In this document: positions 12,401-25,457 of the stretch, piece after piece | How positions within the stretch are numbered: position 1 is the first letter of the stretch | How the letters are laid out: each line of letters opens with the position of its first letter | DNA from: Allium sativum | Lineage: Eukaryota > Streptophyta > Magnoliopsida > Asparagales > Amaryllidaceae | Reading direction: 5' to 3' | NCBI GenBank assembly: GCA_030737875.1 | Contig: CM060909.1 | Span: forward strand, 394,735,565 to 394,799,564 | Length of the DNA stretch: 64,000 nucleotides | Position numbers and translations under genes: made by a program | Notes under the pieces: generated by a model | Told to the model about the DNA's origin: nothing | The model's input: only the letters and a program-made list of their open reading frames with translations | Database searches by the model: none

Positions 12401-13230
12401 GGAATGGCAAGAGCCAAAAGAGAGATGCAAAGCTTGTTGAGTTTATCCAGCGACTAGAACTAGAAGATAAAGAGTTCGAAGTCGATCGAGAAGGTTGGCT
12501 TCGAAAGCAAGGGAGATTGGTTATTCCTGATATCGAAGGATTGATAGATGAGGTTTTGAGAGAATGTCGTCACTCAAAGTTGACGATTCATCCCGGTGGT
12601 AATAAGATGTATCAGGACATGAAGAAAGTTTACTACTAGGAGGGGATGAAGCGAGATATTGGAAAGTTCATTTCCAAGTGCATGAACTATCACTTGGTGA
12701 AAGCTGAACAAAAGAAGTCGAGTGGTTTGCTTCAGCCATTGGAAGTTCCTACATGGAAGTGGGAGCAGATATCGATGGACTACCTAGAACCAGGGTAAGA
12801 AATGAAGGGATTTGGGTCATCGTGGATCGCTTGACCAAAAGTGCACAGTTCATTCCTGTCAAGTTGAGTAGGGCGACATCGAAATTGGCTGAACTTTATG
12901 TGAAATGATAGTTTGATTCCATGGTGTCCCAAAGAGTATAGTGAGTGACCGAGATCCATTATTTAAGAGTGGATTTTGGAAAAGTTTGCAAGAAGCTTTG
13001 GGAACCGAGTTATGCTTAAGTACGACTTACCATCCCCAAACTGATGGTCAGACTGAGAGAGTCAATCGAGTTTTGGAAGATCTCCTGAGGGCTTATTGTT
13101 AGACTTCGGAGGGTCGTGGGAAGACCATCTGCATCTAGTTGAGTTTGCATATAATAATAGCTACCAGTCCAGCATTGGGATGGCACCATATTAGGTGTTA
13201 AATGGGAGGCAGTATAGTTCTCCTAGCTGT
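9480..13230 (+). pseudogene. Degenerate Ty3/gypsy gag-pol polyprotein, truncated in integrase
   Basis: The frame starts at ATG 9480 (MSRR) and has a stop at the fifth codon; the reading resumes in frame at 9522. Domains in order: gag (about 9522-10220, one frameshift near 10000); two CCHC zinc knuckles (about 10298-10420), the second with its last Cys replaced by Tyr; aspartic protease with FDTGASHSF (about 10555-10590); reverse transcriptase (about 10980-11640) with a stop at 11068-11070 and a frameshift near 11300; RNase H (about 11890-12260) with [10 protein letters not shown] and the HDLELAA block; integrase zinc region and part of the core (about 12540-13225) with several stops. The RT active-site motif reads FVDN rather than FVDD, so a catalytic Asp is lost. 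Sequence similarity stops near 13230, before any chromodomain or 3' LTR. Domain order PR-RT-RH-IN fixes the Ty3/gypsy assignment; a chromovirus clade is likely but not shown. Confidence 0.9.
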
Positions 13231-14092
13231 TATGTCGCCTATCTTCACTTATAAATATGGACATAGAGGCTTAATGGTGAGGGTCGATTCTTCATTTCTT
13301 AATCTCTTTTTTTAGGCCTTGTAACCCTAAATAAAAGTGGGGATTCTGGTGACTTTGCACATATGGACTTAGACATTAACAATCACATAATAAGTTTGAC
13401 TTATACAATGATTGAACCATGATGACTACTCTTGTAACCATATTTTGGACATGATTTCTTATGAATATATTGTGAATATAGCTTCTTCTCAAACTTAGGC
13501 TAATCTTCGCATACCTCTTAAGTTTTAATTTAACCAAGTGTCATATTATGCCAACACTCATTGAGGTTAAATTTAAGCTCTTCAAATTCTACCATTAACT
13601 AAGGTTTCAATCCTTACACATTTTGAGGTTGGCGAAGAAATTCATTAATAAATCCCCTTGTACTTTTAATTTTGTTAAGATTGAGTGAGTGATGATTCAA
13701 AATATCGAAGTACTGCAAGCAAGAGCTAATTATTGGTCTGACTATTTGGTTGGTTATTCCAAGGTGAGTTTCAACCTGAAGATTAGCAACTACTATATGC
13801 ATGTAGGAGATAAAGGTGAAGAGATGTTTCCTGATATGTCATGCTGAGGGGATGGATTATCTTATCTACGAAGGGTGATGATGGGGTATGTAACAAGTTA
13901 ACCTTGAGGATGTAACATGCGATAAAAATACATTTATACTACCCTGATTCTGGGAACTCTACCTGATATAGCTTTGAACTTTTCAAGGCGTTCTCACATT
14001 ATATGGCATATTGATGATGGTATGATGACGAGTAGCATTCCTAGCATTTTAGTAACTTAGTGTGTCTGTTTATCTCTTGTACTTACTTTTCC
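13231..14092. other. No gene recognised
   Basis: AT-rich sequence between the truncated gypsy element and the CACTA-like terminus. The minus-strand frame at 13614-13802 has no recognisable domain. Confidence 0.5.
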
Positions 14093-14360
14093 CATTACAA
14101 GAACAACATTGTTTTGCCACGGACATTAGCCGTTAGCAGCTGTTAGAAATTCCGTTAGAATGAGAATCTCATTTCGTAACGACTTCCAATGAAGTCCACG
14201 GGGAATTTCCAACGGTTTCCTAATTGCATACTTGGACACATGGCCTATCCTGTTCACCAAATAGCCACAGAAAGCCATTACAATAAGTTGGAAATTTCCG
14301 TTACTAGCCATTAGGAGCCATTTGTTTGTCAAGACCAATAAGCCGTTGATACCATTACTA
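14093..14360. mobile_element. Putative left terminus and subterminal region of a CACTA element
   Basis: CATTACAAGAACAAC at 14093 differs by one base from the usual CACTACAAGAA start of plant CACTA elements. It is followed by repeated CCGTTAG, CCGTTAGA, CCGTTGAT and AACGG motifs, typical of CACTA subterminal regions. The direction fits the minus-strand TNP2 pseudogene found further right. The opposite terminus was not located, so the assignment rests on motif resemblance. Confidence 0.45.
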
Positions 14361-14749
14361 GTTGTTGGAAAACTGACAATTTTCTTTTTTTCAAGTAGTT
14401 TCCATTCATCCACATAACAACCCATTTTCGAACATATATACATATACATATATACATACATATATAAGAATCCAAACCCATACCCACATCCAATATATCA
14501 AATTTATCAACCACATAAATAATACATCCAAATCCAAAAGCAACATATCTGAATCCATCAATAAACATAATCCTATAATCAGAATATCCAAATCCATCAA
14601 CAAACATAACAACTCCACAAACAAACCCAACTCTACATAAAACAATATGCAATCCACCAAATGTATCAGTGACATCATCATCCACTCAAAGAATATATAT
14701 ATATACATACAAAGAAAGTATATTAAAACTTACCTCTCATTACACGTCT

Positions 14750-16500
14750 TCACCTCCAGAACCACTGGACGAAGTAAGCCTCTCATGCTACTCAATAAAC
14801 CCCGCCAAATACTGGCTCAGCTGCTCTATCTACACCTCACAATGATGATAATGGTCCTCAAGCTTAGCGATTTGGTCTCACAGCTGTGTAATTTTCACTT
14901 TATCCTTAAGCCGTATAATAAGCCTTTTAGAATGTCTAAGTTTGCTGACAAAAACAGATTGTCATAATGCCTCTAATATAATAAATGAAATTTACATAAC
15001 TTTGATTAAAAATTACTGTTCGATTCCCAAATCCATAACGTCTGCTGCAGGATGGTGTATCCATAACAGACTAAAATAGCAACATTCTCATCAACGGTCA
15101 AATCATCCCATTGGTGTCAACTAATAGTTATGACCATGCATGCTAGAATTTTGTTGTAATGCAAAATAGAATTGAATTTCACACAACTTTATTTTAATTA
15201 ACTTATAATTTTTAAATTAATTATATTATACCTACATGCATCAATTGCTTTGTCATCATGATCCTAACAGTATACAAGTATGCCTGAATCGTCGGTTTGC
15301 CTCATCACATGGGTATAAGTAAAAACATCCCAAGTACGACACAGGAGCACGCACTCTCTTTTCTGAAGCATGCACGTATAAATATAGGGAAAGTCTATAT
15401 AGACACAAAGATTTGACACAAATTGAGTGACACAAAAATCTAAACCATAGGATTACCTCATGACATGCATCCCTCACATAAAGACAAATTAATCATGTGG
15501 TTGAGATTTTATGCCTTCTGATTTATGTCAAAATTTTGTGTTCATATAGTTGCTCCCATAAATATATATTATATATTGTTTTATCAACTATCTGTTAGCA
15601 ACATACTTAAAATATAAAAATATAATAACTGTTTGTTATCTTAACTAATAAATTTACTAAGTCTTCACGATGATGTTAGAATGACTTGGAAACACCGCAA
15701 TATGTGATGGGATTTTTGCTTCTGTTTGCGGAGTTCCTCTCCTACTCCCTCTACAAACTTAAACTGAAAATAATGTTTTATTGTTCTAATTTATGTATTA
15801 AATACACAGAATAATTTAAACTAAATACGTGGTAAGTTTCCTAGAACTCCATATTGCTTCATCATCTGACTCAACCATCTCACATGCTAGCATCCATCCA
15901 ATTTGTTTTTTTGCTTGCGTTTTTCATACCAACTACTATTTCCTTATAATCCTTTGCAATTTTGTTATACCAATGGCGCTGCACTAGGGGAGGATCGGTC
16001 TCCTAGATGTCTACTGCACCCAACACGTTGAGAAAATGAAAGTTATACATTTTTATATATAGTTTATAATATATGTGTTACAATATCACTTGCGCAATTT
16101 AAAAACCAAAATATAAATTAAGACTTACCAAGAAGTCTTTCCAATGGTCTGTCTGACATTATCCAAAATCTTTGGCTGGTTTAGCCAACAAGCAGCCATA
16201 CGGCTCATATATGGCTGCCAAGGGATAGAGAGAACTATACCTTATGGTTCAAGCTTAAAGGCACTATGTTAAAAAGAAAAGAAAAAACATTTAATAAATC
16301 ATGACTACTATATAATAAATTATACAGAAAAGAAATTTAATGTTAAAATAAACTGATTACTTACGAGCCATCGGCTTTTGGGCTGCAACCAGACCACCAA
16401 ACGCTATCCCTTTCAACAGTCCATTGCCATTACCAGCTGCTGAAGCACCAGTCCCTCTCTGAGAGGAAAAGGGAGATCCTGAATGAGAAGAGCTACCTCT
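14750..16500 (-). pseudogene. Decayed second gene of the CACTA element (low certainty)
   Basis: Scattered coding-like blocks lie on the minus strand downstream of the TNP2 pseudogene. A Ser/Gly-rich block (about 16375-16500, with SSSHSGSPF and GNGNGLLKG) is followed by a block near 16130-16240. A final helical, coiled-coil-like block lies at about 14755-14920, with IAKLEDHYHH and QYLAGFIE, ending in SSSGSGGEDV. This layout resembles the second (TnpA or Ptta-type) product of plant CACTA elements, but no diagnostic motif was confirmed. The intervening sequence is AT-rich and contains a (TG)n run near 16565. Confidence 0.35.
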
Positions 16501-18524
16501 GTAGAAAAAAGACATATGTAGTACCAATTACAAACATATATACATTTACGTATGCATATGTTTATGTGTGTGTGTGTGTAATATACGTGAAACATATCAC
16601 TTAACTTTGTGGAACTATATTATGGTAGAATATAAAAGGATTATGTGAAACATACATTATGGAAAAACATAACAGGATTACATAACAGGATTACGCAGAA
16701 GAACACTTTAGCATAACATATTATTTTTAATAATAACATAAAAAATACCTTATCCCAAAATGTAGATTATTAATCTGTCCTCGTCACTTTCGGAATCAGA
16801 CTTCATTTTGTACTTATATTTTGTTCTTCTGTAGCCTCAAATGTTTCTATTAATGCATTCAATCCATTGTTCAGAGGTCCAAAATCGGTTTGATTATAGG
16901 TTATTCTTCTTTTTCTATTTTTCTCGATATCTTCTTAGTAAACTTATTCGTTCGGAATATTATGTCAATCAAATGTAAACCATATCTTTGTTTTAGAAAA
17001 CAACGGACCAATCTGTTTGATTTCTTCTTAGAGATAGGTAAGGAGCGTAACAAAAAAAAATCTTGTTAATCAGATGTAAAAGGATCGTACTTATAATAAT
17101 GCGAAGTATACTTTATTTTTATAAGATTATATTTTAGGTGCACATTGGTTCAAGAATGTGGAACATTGCTGAATCAGTTGCATTTAAACAAAAATACTTC
17201 TTCCGCAAGTCTTATGTAATATGTCAATTACAAAACCCGGATTAGCATGCCATAAAAACCATTTAAATGATCATTCGAATCATCACTACTTTAACGAATA
17301 CACTGTTATTGTTAGTTAATTTTTTTAGGACACAATCGGCCAAAAGCTGAGTTAGCATGCCATAAAAACAATTTATATGATCATTTTGGTCTCATGGCTA
17401 AATGTTTCAATCCTTCGTCCACCACACTATTTATCATATCATAAACGTAATAAGAAAACCAAGTAGTGAAATATTTGTTGATATTGTCATTTGGATGTTG
17501 TGATGTGTAAACACTGCAATTAGAGAAGAAGTGTTGCATTATAATATATGTGTGTACATATTTGTATATAAAAATATTTAGATGATACAATGCATTATGA
17601 ATAATATAAGTATATTACCGAACAAACTGTGCAACTTCGGCACAGTTGAGAAGAATATATGTGTGTGTTGCATGGTAATATTTATCATCCAACAATACTT
17701 CCACACATTTACTAGTAGGATGATCATGTTTATAAGAGATAGATAAAATGGTTTGACAATCATCTTGGTTAATGCCTCCATCATTACACGTAGCATTTTC
17801 AAATGATAAGTTCACATAACCACTAAAATAATGAAAGAAAAAAGAAGAAGCTTCTTTTTTGGTATATGATTTGCAAATCGAACCTTCAACCCATGCTTCC
17901 TATCTCACTTTTTTCTTTAGATGATTTAAGTACCTATTAAGAATTATTTCAAATTAAAATTTATTGATACATTTAATTAAAATCATATTTAATGAACTAA
18001 ATATTAATACCTCTCAAATGGATACAACCATTTATATTGCACATGCCCTCGAAGACGTGCTTCAGATGGAAGACGAACATGTAAATGCTCCATTATATTA
18101 AAAACCTAAAAGAAATATTTCCTTTACTTTGTTGAGCATTATAAAGATTTCTTCCTCAAGTTTACATAGATTGATTTTAAAACTGTGGAACAAAGCTCTT
18201 TACAAAAAAGACTAAATTCTTTCATAACCGTCAAAACTTTTATGGGCAACAGTTTTTTTAAAGGGTCCGTTTGGCATACGTCTCTCTTAAGTTTCAAAAT
18301 TAGGCTCACATCCGATTCTAAACTTATTGTAAATTAGGTCCCTATTTTTCGAAAATTCTTGAAAAAAATAAAAAAAATTCATGTAAATTCATATTAAAGT
18401 AGAATACGAAAACATAAAAAAAATCAGTTGAAAAAACCACCGAAAAACACGTTAAAAACCAAAATTATAGAAAAACAACGAAATTGCAGTTAATTGCGTA
18501 ATAGTACGCACGTATTTTGAATTT

Positions 18525-18897
18525 CATGCATACATCCATGCAAGTATTTCAGTCATGCTTCTGTGTTGGTTTTCTTGCAAACAGGCATGCAAGTATTATA
18601 GAAATCTTGCATACAAGTGTGCAAAAATTCATATGCATGCAAATCGGTTCATGCTTATTTGCATACATGGATGCAGGTATTTCAGAATACTTGCACACTT
18701 GTGTGCAACAATACGCAGACATATTTTTCAACTTGAAACCTTCATGCAATATTTGTATACATGTTTACAAATATTTTAAAATAGTTGCACACATGTATGC
18801 AAGAATTCATGAAGATTTTCAACATTAACTGCTTTGTGAATACTTGCATACATGTGTGCATCTATCGTGAATACTTGCACGTATGTATGCAAGTTTT
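18525..18897. repeat. Array of about ten 18-20-bp near-palindromes (TTGCATACATGTATGCAA type)
   Basis: Near-palindromes occur at about 18525, 18573, 18609, 18628, 18659, 18690, 18753, 18784, 18844 and 18876. The consensus is TTGCAYACATGTRTGCAA. Spacing is irregular, 20 to 60 nt, with AT-rich spacers. The overlapping frames at 18517-18828 on both strands are products of the repeat. Confidence 0.8.
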
Positions 18898-19674
18898 TTT
18901 CCTGGTCTTCTGGGAATATTTGCATAATTTAGTTTTTTACTTGGCAATGTTTATTTTTTTTTTAACAAAACACGTAACTTCATTTTTAGGGAGCCGCTTT
19001 GAAAAGAAAACTCGGGAGGGAGGTCGTTTGTATTTTGAAACTTTTTAGGGATATGTCCCTTATTTTCACTTTTTTAAAGTTATGGATAATAAATTATCCA
19101 TCGTAACATGACAATCATGATTTTTCATACCACTATAATCATGATTTTTCATTCCACTAAGTTCGTTGTTCTTATAGACGATACATCTACGAAGATTAAA
19201 AGAATTACTATCTAGGAATCATAATATTTCCACCCATTTTAAAAGTATTTTAACTTGATTATTGTCTAGCTCATATCCTGGCTTTTGTATTTTTGTGTCG
19301 TTTGACTTTATATAAAGCTCGAGACGATTATTATTACTTCTATATCATGTCTTGATTTCAAATCATCCTTCGTCTTCTCCTTAACATTCAAAATTGTATT
19401 AAACATATTATCAGACACACTTTTCCCATTATGCAACACATTAATATTATGACAAATTAAGAGGTTTTTCCAGTAAGACAACTCCCAAAACATACTTTGT
19501 TTGCATCAATTATGAATCGATGATTTACCTTGAATTCCAATGTATTCTTAAGTTTCATTTATTTTAGATAATCCTTTACAAGTTCGTAAACGTCTTCACT
19601 TGACCAAACCATAGGTGGTCACAAAATCTCTTGTCTATTAGTTGTAAAGTTTTTCTTATCTCTCCTAAAAGAGT

Positions 19675-19679
19675 GACTA
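19675..19679. repeat. Target-site duplication, left copy (GACTA)
   Basis: GACTA precedes the LTR start TGTAACGCCC at 19680. AACTA follows the distal LTR end (28689-28693), a 4 of 5 match as expected for an aged 5-bp duplication. Confidence 0.75.
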
Positions 19680-20499
19680 TGTAACGCCCCGCCTTTATAC
19701 TCGCGTTAGCCAAGGCCATTGCAAGCATTGGTGTCAACTAACCCGAAGAATAAGGTTGTTGAGGAGCAGCCATCTATATATTAGCTTTGAACGAGTGTTA
19801 AATATGTCGGATAATGTGGTTTAACTTTTTAAATCTCATGAGGAAATCTGACACATCTAAATCAAGTCCAAATCTACTACACAGTGGCTATATATAATTC
19901 AGAAAGCAATATAAAATACATAACAATAAAATCAGAGTCAGACACAAATATTCACATCACAAAGGCGGAAAAATATATGAATATAACAAATGAGTAAAAA
20001 TGCACATTAGTGCTCATAGTCGATCCACTAAACAACAAAAGAATAGGCACAAGCTCTAGCCAAAAGAATATGTATACAACGATGTCACTATTTCATATAC
20101 ATAAAAATCAATAACTACAACACGAATGTGGATAGCAAAAATCCAAAAGGTGGTCCCTGCTAGAAGCCCTGTATAAGCACTTGAATACCCGGTCTGACCC
20201 GAGTATTATTTATAAGAATAAACAATAAACGGATCGGTCTAGTTGTACTCATCATAATAAACTGAAATAGAATCAGAGATATAAATAGAAAAATGACATA
20301 TATAAAATAACTACAATGTTCACATGTAAAATGTGAAGACTCAATATGTCCAGAAAATATGCCAAAGAAATCTCGACAATATATAAGGATATCTCAATAG
20401 CAAAGAAGCTAAGATTGATAAATTAATATCGATACGAGATTGACAACACATATGTCAACAAAAATAAGATCGAAGAAATCAATAAATTAGAAATCTCGA

Positions 20500-20960
20500 A
20501 GATCCCAAAGAAGGGGAAGACCTAAGTCAAGGAGGGAGCCCGAAGGCTCATCAAAAGCAATATGGGAGTCTGAAGACTCAACCAAGAAAATATGGGAGTC
20601 CGAAGACTCAACCAACCCAATATCGAAGGTGAGGCGCGATCTCAAGGCATAAGCCATAGTGTTGAGCCGAAGATCCTATGATGGTCCGAAGACCGCGGGT
20701 CGCGACCCCGCAAGATGATCCGAAGATCACTGATAAAACCAATGAACCAAAGCTCCCCGGGATGATCCGAAGATCATCAGAATGACCCAAAGGTTGGAAT
20801 GATCCGAAGATCCACCAGAACCGAAGTTACTATGATAAGATGGAACCGAAGTTCCTCAATTAGTTCGAAGACTCTCAAGATGAACCGAAGTTCCTTAGGA
20901 TGATCAGAAGATGATCAAAGTGACCCTAAGGTCGGATTGATCCGAAGATCAAATATAGTG
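20500..20960. repeat. CCGAAG-centred degenerate tandem array in the LTR
   Basis: Short units of the type GATGATCCGAAGATCATC, AACCGAAGTTCC and GTCCGAAGACTC follow one another. Most are near-palindromes around GAAG. The same array occurs in the partner LTR at about 26270-26730. Confidence 0.8.
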
Positions 20961-21602
20961 TAACTATGCCAAGCTAGTAAATATAAGAGTTAAGCTACAT
21001 GTCCCATAACCACTAGCTCTACTGGAATATTTATGAACAAGTTGTATATTCCACTAGAAAAACGAAACGATCATTGCCAAGGTGTTCAATCGAACGAGTC
21101 CAAGAATTAACTATCAAAGCAAACACAAGGGGTCATAGTCCTTGTTTTTACTAAGGCGTTTAGTTAGATTTCTCATACGAAAGAGAAATAGGTTTATGAA
21201 ATCAAATACTAGTAGATAGTAAAACAAATTTGGAAAATAACCTCATATAATGAAGTAGAATTTAAAACCGTTTAGTAAAAGATTGGTATCTACTAATAAT
21301 TTTAAAACCCCTTTTTATATAGTTTCGAAGTGGCAAATCTCGTTCGATATTGATCGAATTAACGATCAAATGAAGAATTCACATTTTAATAATGTAGATG
21401 AAACCCCACGACTATCGATTATAAAATTCGCTCACCACGAATGAATCGAAAGTTCATGAAATCGAAATGTAGAAATTTGCGATCCAGAGAAATTACAAAG
21501 TCACAAACAAAATCGAAATGGGCCGAAACTCGGTTGGGAATAGCTCAAATGGCCCTAAACTGTTGACCGAGGTCTCCACTGGTCAATAGCAAAAAAAAGG
21601 AT

Positions 21603-21832
21603 TTAGACGTCTGAATTGCAAATTCAGACGTCTGAATTTGCAATTTTGCGAAACAGCAAAGTTTTAGTTCATTTTAGCCCGTTTTCAGACATCTGAAATG
21701 TTTGGGTCAGACGTCTGAATTACAGTTCAGACGTCTGAAAATAAAATTCTGACTTCTGAATTACTCTGCTTGTCCCCATAATTATCTGAAGCAGGTCAGA
21801 CGTCTGACTTATAATATTCAGACGTCTGAATC
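21603..21832. repeat. Array of eight TTCAGACGTCTGAA palindromes in the 3' LTR
   Basis: Perfect or one- to two-mismatch copies of the 14-bp palindrome TTCAGACGTCTGAA recur eight times. The core GACGTC is a C-box-like bZIP site. The partner LTR carries nine copies. Confidence 0.9.
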
Positions 21833-22879
21833 CTGTTCCAAAGCACAATTAGCCTTGAAATCATGTTCAAAATGATATAGATGAATGCCCGAAGGCCTAT
21901 GATGTTATCTACATGCATATGAAGCTCTAAAGAGTTGCCGAAACAACCTATAACACCTAAATACATATGCACAAACATTCATACAAGAGATTAGCAATGG
22001 TTTGGTTTCTAAATTCAAATATGAACTAAATTCCAAACCAAAGCATACCAAAGCGATTCAAGCGAGTTGTGAAGATGTAGAACTTTGTCGGGGGAAAATG
22101 GAACTTCACAATATCACCAAATTAACTCATAACATATGAATTAGATCATGTGAACAATCCTTATCATAATTTTCAACCCAATGAAACATAAACACACGCA
22201 ATCGGCTAAGTAACCCTACCCTACCCAATTCAATAGCATATGCAAACTCAAATGAACACTAGATTACACTTTTACAAGCCAATGGCTTGTGGCATAGATG
22301 TGAGTTCATGAAGAACTCACCTTTGCTTGTTTAGATAAAAGGAATCAATCCAAAAGCAAGCTAAAGCAACCTCTCTTCAATAAGAACTAAAGAATCTTCA
22401 ACCTAAACACATATACATGAATTCCCCTAGAGTTAGGTTTACAAAAATTTCATAATTTGAAGATAGAATAGGTTGGAGAAGATGGAGAAGCTCACCTAGG
22501 TCTCCATGCTTGATTTCCTCAAGAATTGGAGCTCCGAGATCAAGCTAGGGCTTAGGGAATTTTAATTTCCCATTCCCTTCCCTATCTCCAATTTTTTTTA
22601 AGTGTTTGGAGTAAATGAGAGAGAAGGGGCTGATTTGGTTATAAGTAAAAGGGTTAGCTTGGCTAACCCAAGCCCCAACCAAGGTGCCGAATTTCCGAAT
22701 CTCGGAATATATCAATGCTTACAATCGAAAAGGTTGCAAACGATGATCCGGACTCAATAGAAGTGGTTTCGAGTCCGAATTCAACCTTATGAAAAATGTG
22801 ACTTTTTGGATACACATTCGATTAACGATTAACAACATTATATTTAAATATATTATCGTTAAATATGTGGGTTGTTACA

Positions 22880-25457
22880 GATTTCCCCCTTAAAAAATTG
22901 CGTCCCCGCAATTACTTAAGGAAAAACTCAATATAAATAACAATTCAGCATTATCAAAATCTATAAGGATAGGCGATCTCGTTGGGGAAACAAGATCATG
23001 AAAAATAAAAATCCGGGTTATACACCCTTAATTGGAAATATTAGCGCGTCCTCTAATATTTTTGAAAAACAAATAAATTGGAACTTTTAAGCTTCCAATA
23101 AACGCTAAAAATCTCAAAATTGAAATATTAGCACATCCTCTAATATTTCACGAACAACTTCTAAATCATGTAAACATGATAAATGGTAGAAGTTGGTAGA
23201 ATTTCATAAAACTCGAAAACTTTTGGTTTTCAATTTCATACGGATGTTACCAAGAAGAATAAGGTCAAACCGACTAGTTTATGATCTCGAAAACTTGGTA
23301 CAATAAGGTTAACAAAATAAACTGGAATAATTGTTAACCCATATTCACGAGAGCCCGGAGATCACGAATTCGAAATCCGGAAACAAGAGAACAAGATAGG
23401 TAAGCAAATTATAGCATATCATTTTTCGAAAGAGGATTCGAGATAATTTTTCAAATGAAAACTCGAATCACTCAAATTCTAAAAATCACACAAAGAGATC
23501 TAGAAAAAACTAAATATGGAAAGATGCTCAAACAACAATACGTAAGAGGATACAATTTCCATAAATAGCAAAATGATCACAAATGCTCAACAAGAAAAGC
23601 GAAATTTCACACTAAGTTAGTAAATAGGCGAGTTTAGCCAAATGTCCCATAATCATTGACTTAACTCAAGTATTTACGAACAAATTGCAAAATCCGCTAT
23701 AAATCATCACACGGAGTCTTTTTGTCGTTTGACAAGTTGGTCCGACACCCATGGCATTGACATGGTCGCTGACACCTCCCATAAGCAGTTTGATCATAAC
23801 GACAAGGTCGCTGACACCACCCATAAGCACTATGATGGTCAGGTTGCTGACACCGTAGAGGAACTAGACTAAGCCTTCCGTCTCACTGACGTGGTGGCTT
23901 CTCACCTCCCATATTTTTTCGTCCTAGGACGAGGTGACTAACCACCTCACTAAGCTTTTCGTCTCGCGATGAGGTGGCTTCACACCTCACTAAGCATTTC
24001 GTCTAAACGAAGTGTTGGCTTTACACCCCAAAGAGAATTAACTAAGCATTTCGTCTTGCGGTGAGGTGACTTCACATCTCACTAAGCGTTTCGTCTCACG
24101 ACAAGGTGGCTTCACACCTCACTAAGTGTTTCGTCTAAACGAAGTGGTGGCTTCACACCCCCAAATAGAAATAACTAAGCATTTTGTCTTGCGACGAGGT
24201 TGCTTCACACCTCGCTAAGCGTTTCGTCTCACGACGAGGTGGCTTCACACCACTCGTAGTATTCCGTTCGAAGACGAGGTGACTATCACACCACTTAAAA
24301 GAAAATTGATCAACATCTATGTATATAAAGATATACAACACATGTGGTCCTCTCCTTACTAATGTGTATAAAGATACACAACACATAAGGTTCCCGCCGA
24401 TGTACATAAAGATATACACCACACGAGCTCAAACAAAAAATGATCAACATCGATGTTTATGAGAATATACAACACATGTAATCCTCTCCTTACCGATGTA
24501 TATAAAGATATACAACACATAAGGTTCTCTCCCTTGTCGATGCACATGAAGATATGCAACACACAAGGTTCCCGTCGATGTATATGAGGATATACAACAC
24601 ATGAGAAAAGTTTGGGTCATCGATGAGCCTGTGAACACATCAAATGAATAATCAAGTTTGGACCATGATGAGCCTATAAACACATCAGATGAATCCGCGA
24701 TAACAGGACGTCGATGAGCCTATAAACTCATCAAACGAACAGCTGGAATTGGTAAGTCGTCGAGCCTATGACCACGTCAGACGAACCACCAAGTTTGGAC
24801 TTAGACAAATCAGCAATGCACCTGCAGATACACCTTTTAACCAAGTCCACCTAGGAAGTTCCTAAGAGGGAAGTAAGAACAATAAATTTCCATTTCATAA
24901 AATTGACCTAGATAAACCAAGAAGTGCGAAATCATTGCTTAGCTAAGACTTGAGTGACCAACTAGGATACAAAATTTTTCAATCGTCTAAGTACAGAAAT
25001 TATCCGCTGAAGTAAACGCAAGAGTTTCGACCCCCTTATCTTTACCAAAACGTTAATAATTAAAGTCCTTGTTCAACCGAAAAATCAAGACTTACTTGAA
25101 TGTAACAAGTAACTAAATGATGCTAAAAAAGATTACTAAATCATCACCCATAGTAAGCTAAAGACGTCTTGATAGCAATAGATATGGGCAATGAAACTTA
25201 ATTATAACATCTAATTAACAATGAGTAACTAAAGAAAAAAGTATATTCCTAACCATTCTTCTCCTCTATAAGAGAGAAGAGGAAAAAGGTTAGATTCAAA
25301 TAAAATTGATTGGTCAAACAAAGGATCAAGATATAAGATAGGATATGATGGGTCCTAAGACTCGAATAAAATCCTAAACACGATTTCCTAAGAAACTTAG
25401 GACAATGATCCATGCCATAATATCTTATATTGCTCCAAACTCAGCTCTAATACCAAG
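22880..25457 (-). mobile_element. Internal region of the non-autonomous LTR element, without gag-pol
   Basis: The 2.6-kb internal region is shorter than either LTR. No gag, protease, RT or integrase motif is seen on either strand. It holds three tandem-repeat blocks: CACCTCACTAAGC with TTTCGTC units (about 23860-24290), ATATACAACACAT units (about 24300-24605) and GATGAGCCTATAAAC units (about 24620-24790). A less regular GGTCGCTGACACC block lies at 23730-23860. The repeat-derived frames at 24153-24683 (VVYIFIYI-type strings) are not regarded as genes. This fits a large retrotransposon derivative mobilised by another element's proteins. Confidence 0.8.
25444..25455 (-). other. Primer binding site of the non-autonomous LTR element
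   Basis: On the minus strand TGGTATTAGAGC follows the 5' LTR end by 2 nt. It differs by one base from the usual tRNA-iMet site, and it fixes the element's orientation. Confidence 0.85.

Larger units (their letters stand above)
17330..19679 (-). pseudogene. CACTA transposase (TNP2-like) pseudogene, C-terminal part
   Basis: Read on the minus strand from 19679, the frame continues the transposase interrupted by the LTR element at 19680. Recognisable blocks are HSFRRDKKNF and a PPMVWSSEDVYE block (19560-19679), then WELSYWKNLLICHNINVLH with DNMFNTILNVKEKTKD (19320-19490). Further on come HLHVHLPSEARLRGHVQYKW (about 18020-18110, the conserved C-terminal TNP2 region) and KEASSFF with THTYILLNCAEVAQF (about 17620-17900). 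Frameshifts and stops separate the blocks. A palindrome-rich insert-like segment (18,500-18,900) lies between the middle and C-terminal blocks. TNP2 proteins cut and join CACTA ends; this copy cannot be functional. Confidence 0.8.
19680..22879 (-). mobile_element. 3' LTR of a non-autonomous LTR element (minus orientation)
   Basis: The LTR runs from TGTAACGCCCCGCC (19680) to GGTTGTTACA (22879), 3.2 kb, and is closely similar over its whole length to the copy at 25458-28688. On the minus strand a polypurine tract (TTTTAAGGGGGAAATC, 22880-22895) directly precedes it, so this is the 3' LTR. Internal features: a CCGAAG repeat array (20500-20960), a GACGTC palindrome array (21603-21832), a TATA-like CTTATAACC (22637-22645, minus) and two consensus splice donors (minus strand, GT at 22494-22495 and 22319-22320). 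Confidence 0.9.

Noticed and set aside
14406..14708. Long overlapping minus-strand frames rich in Leu, Asp, Tyr and Ile
   Set aside because: They come from short ATCCAAATCCA-like repeats; three frames are open at once and there is no domain.
18517..19048. Cys/His-rich small frames on both strands
   Set aside because: They are produced by the TGCATACATG palindrome array and overlap on both strands.
24153..24683. Overlapping minus-strand frames with VVYIFIYI-type repeats
   Set aside because: They are translations of a tandem repeat (ATATACAACACAT units), not genes.
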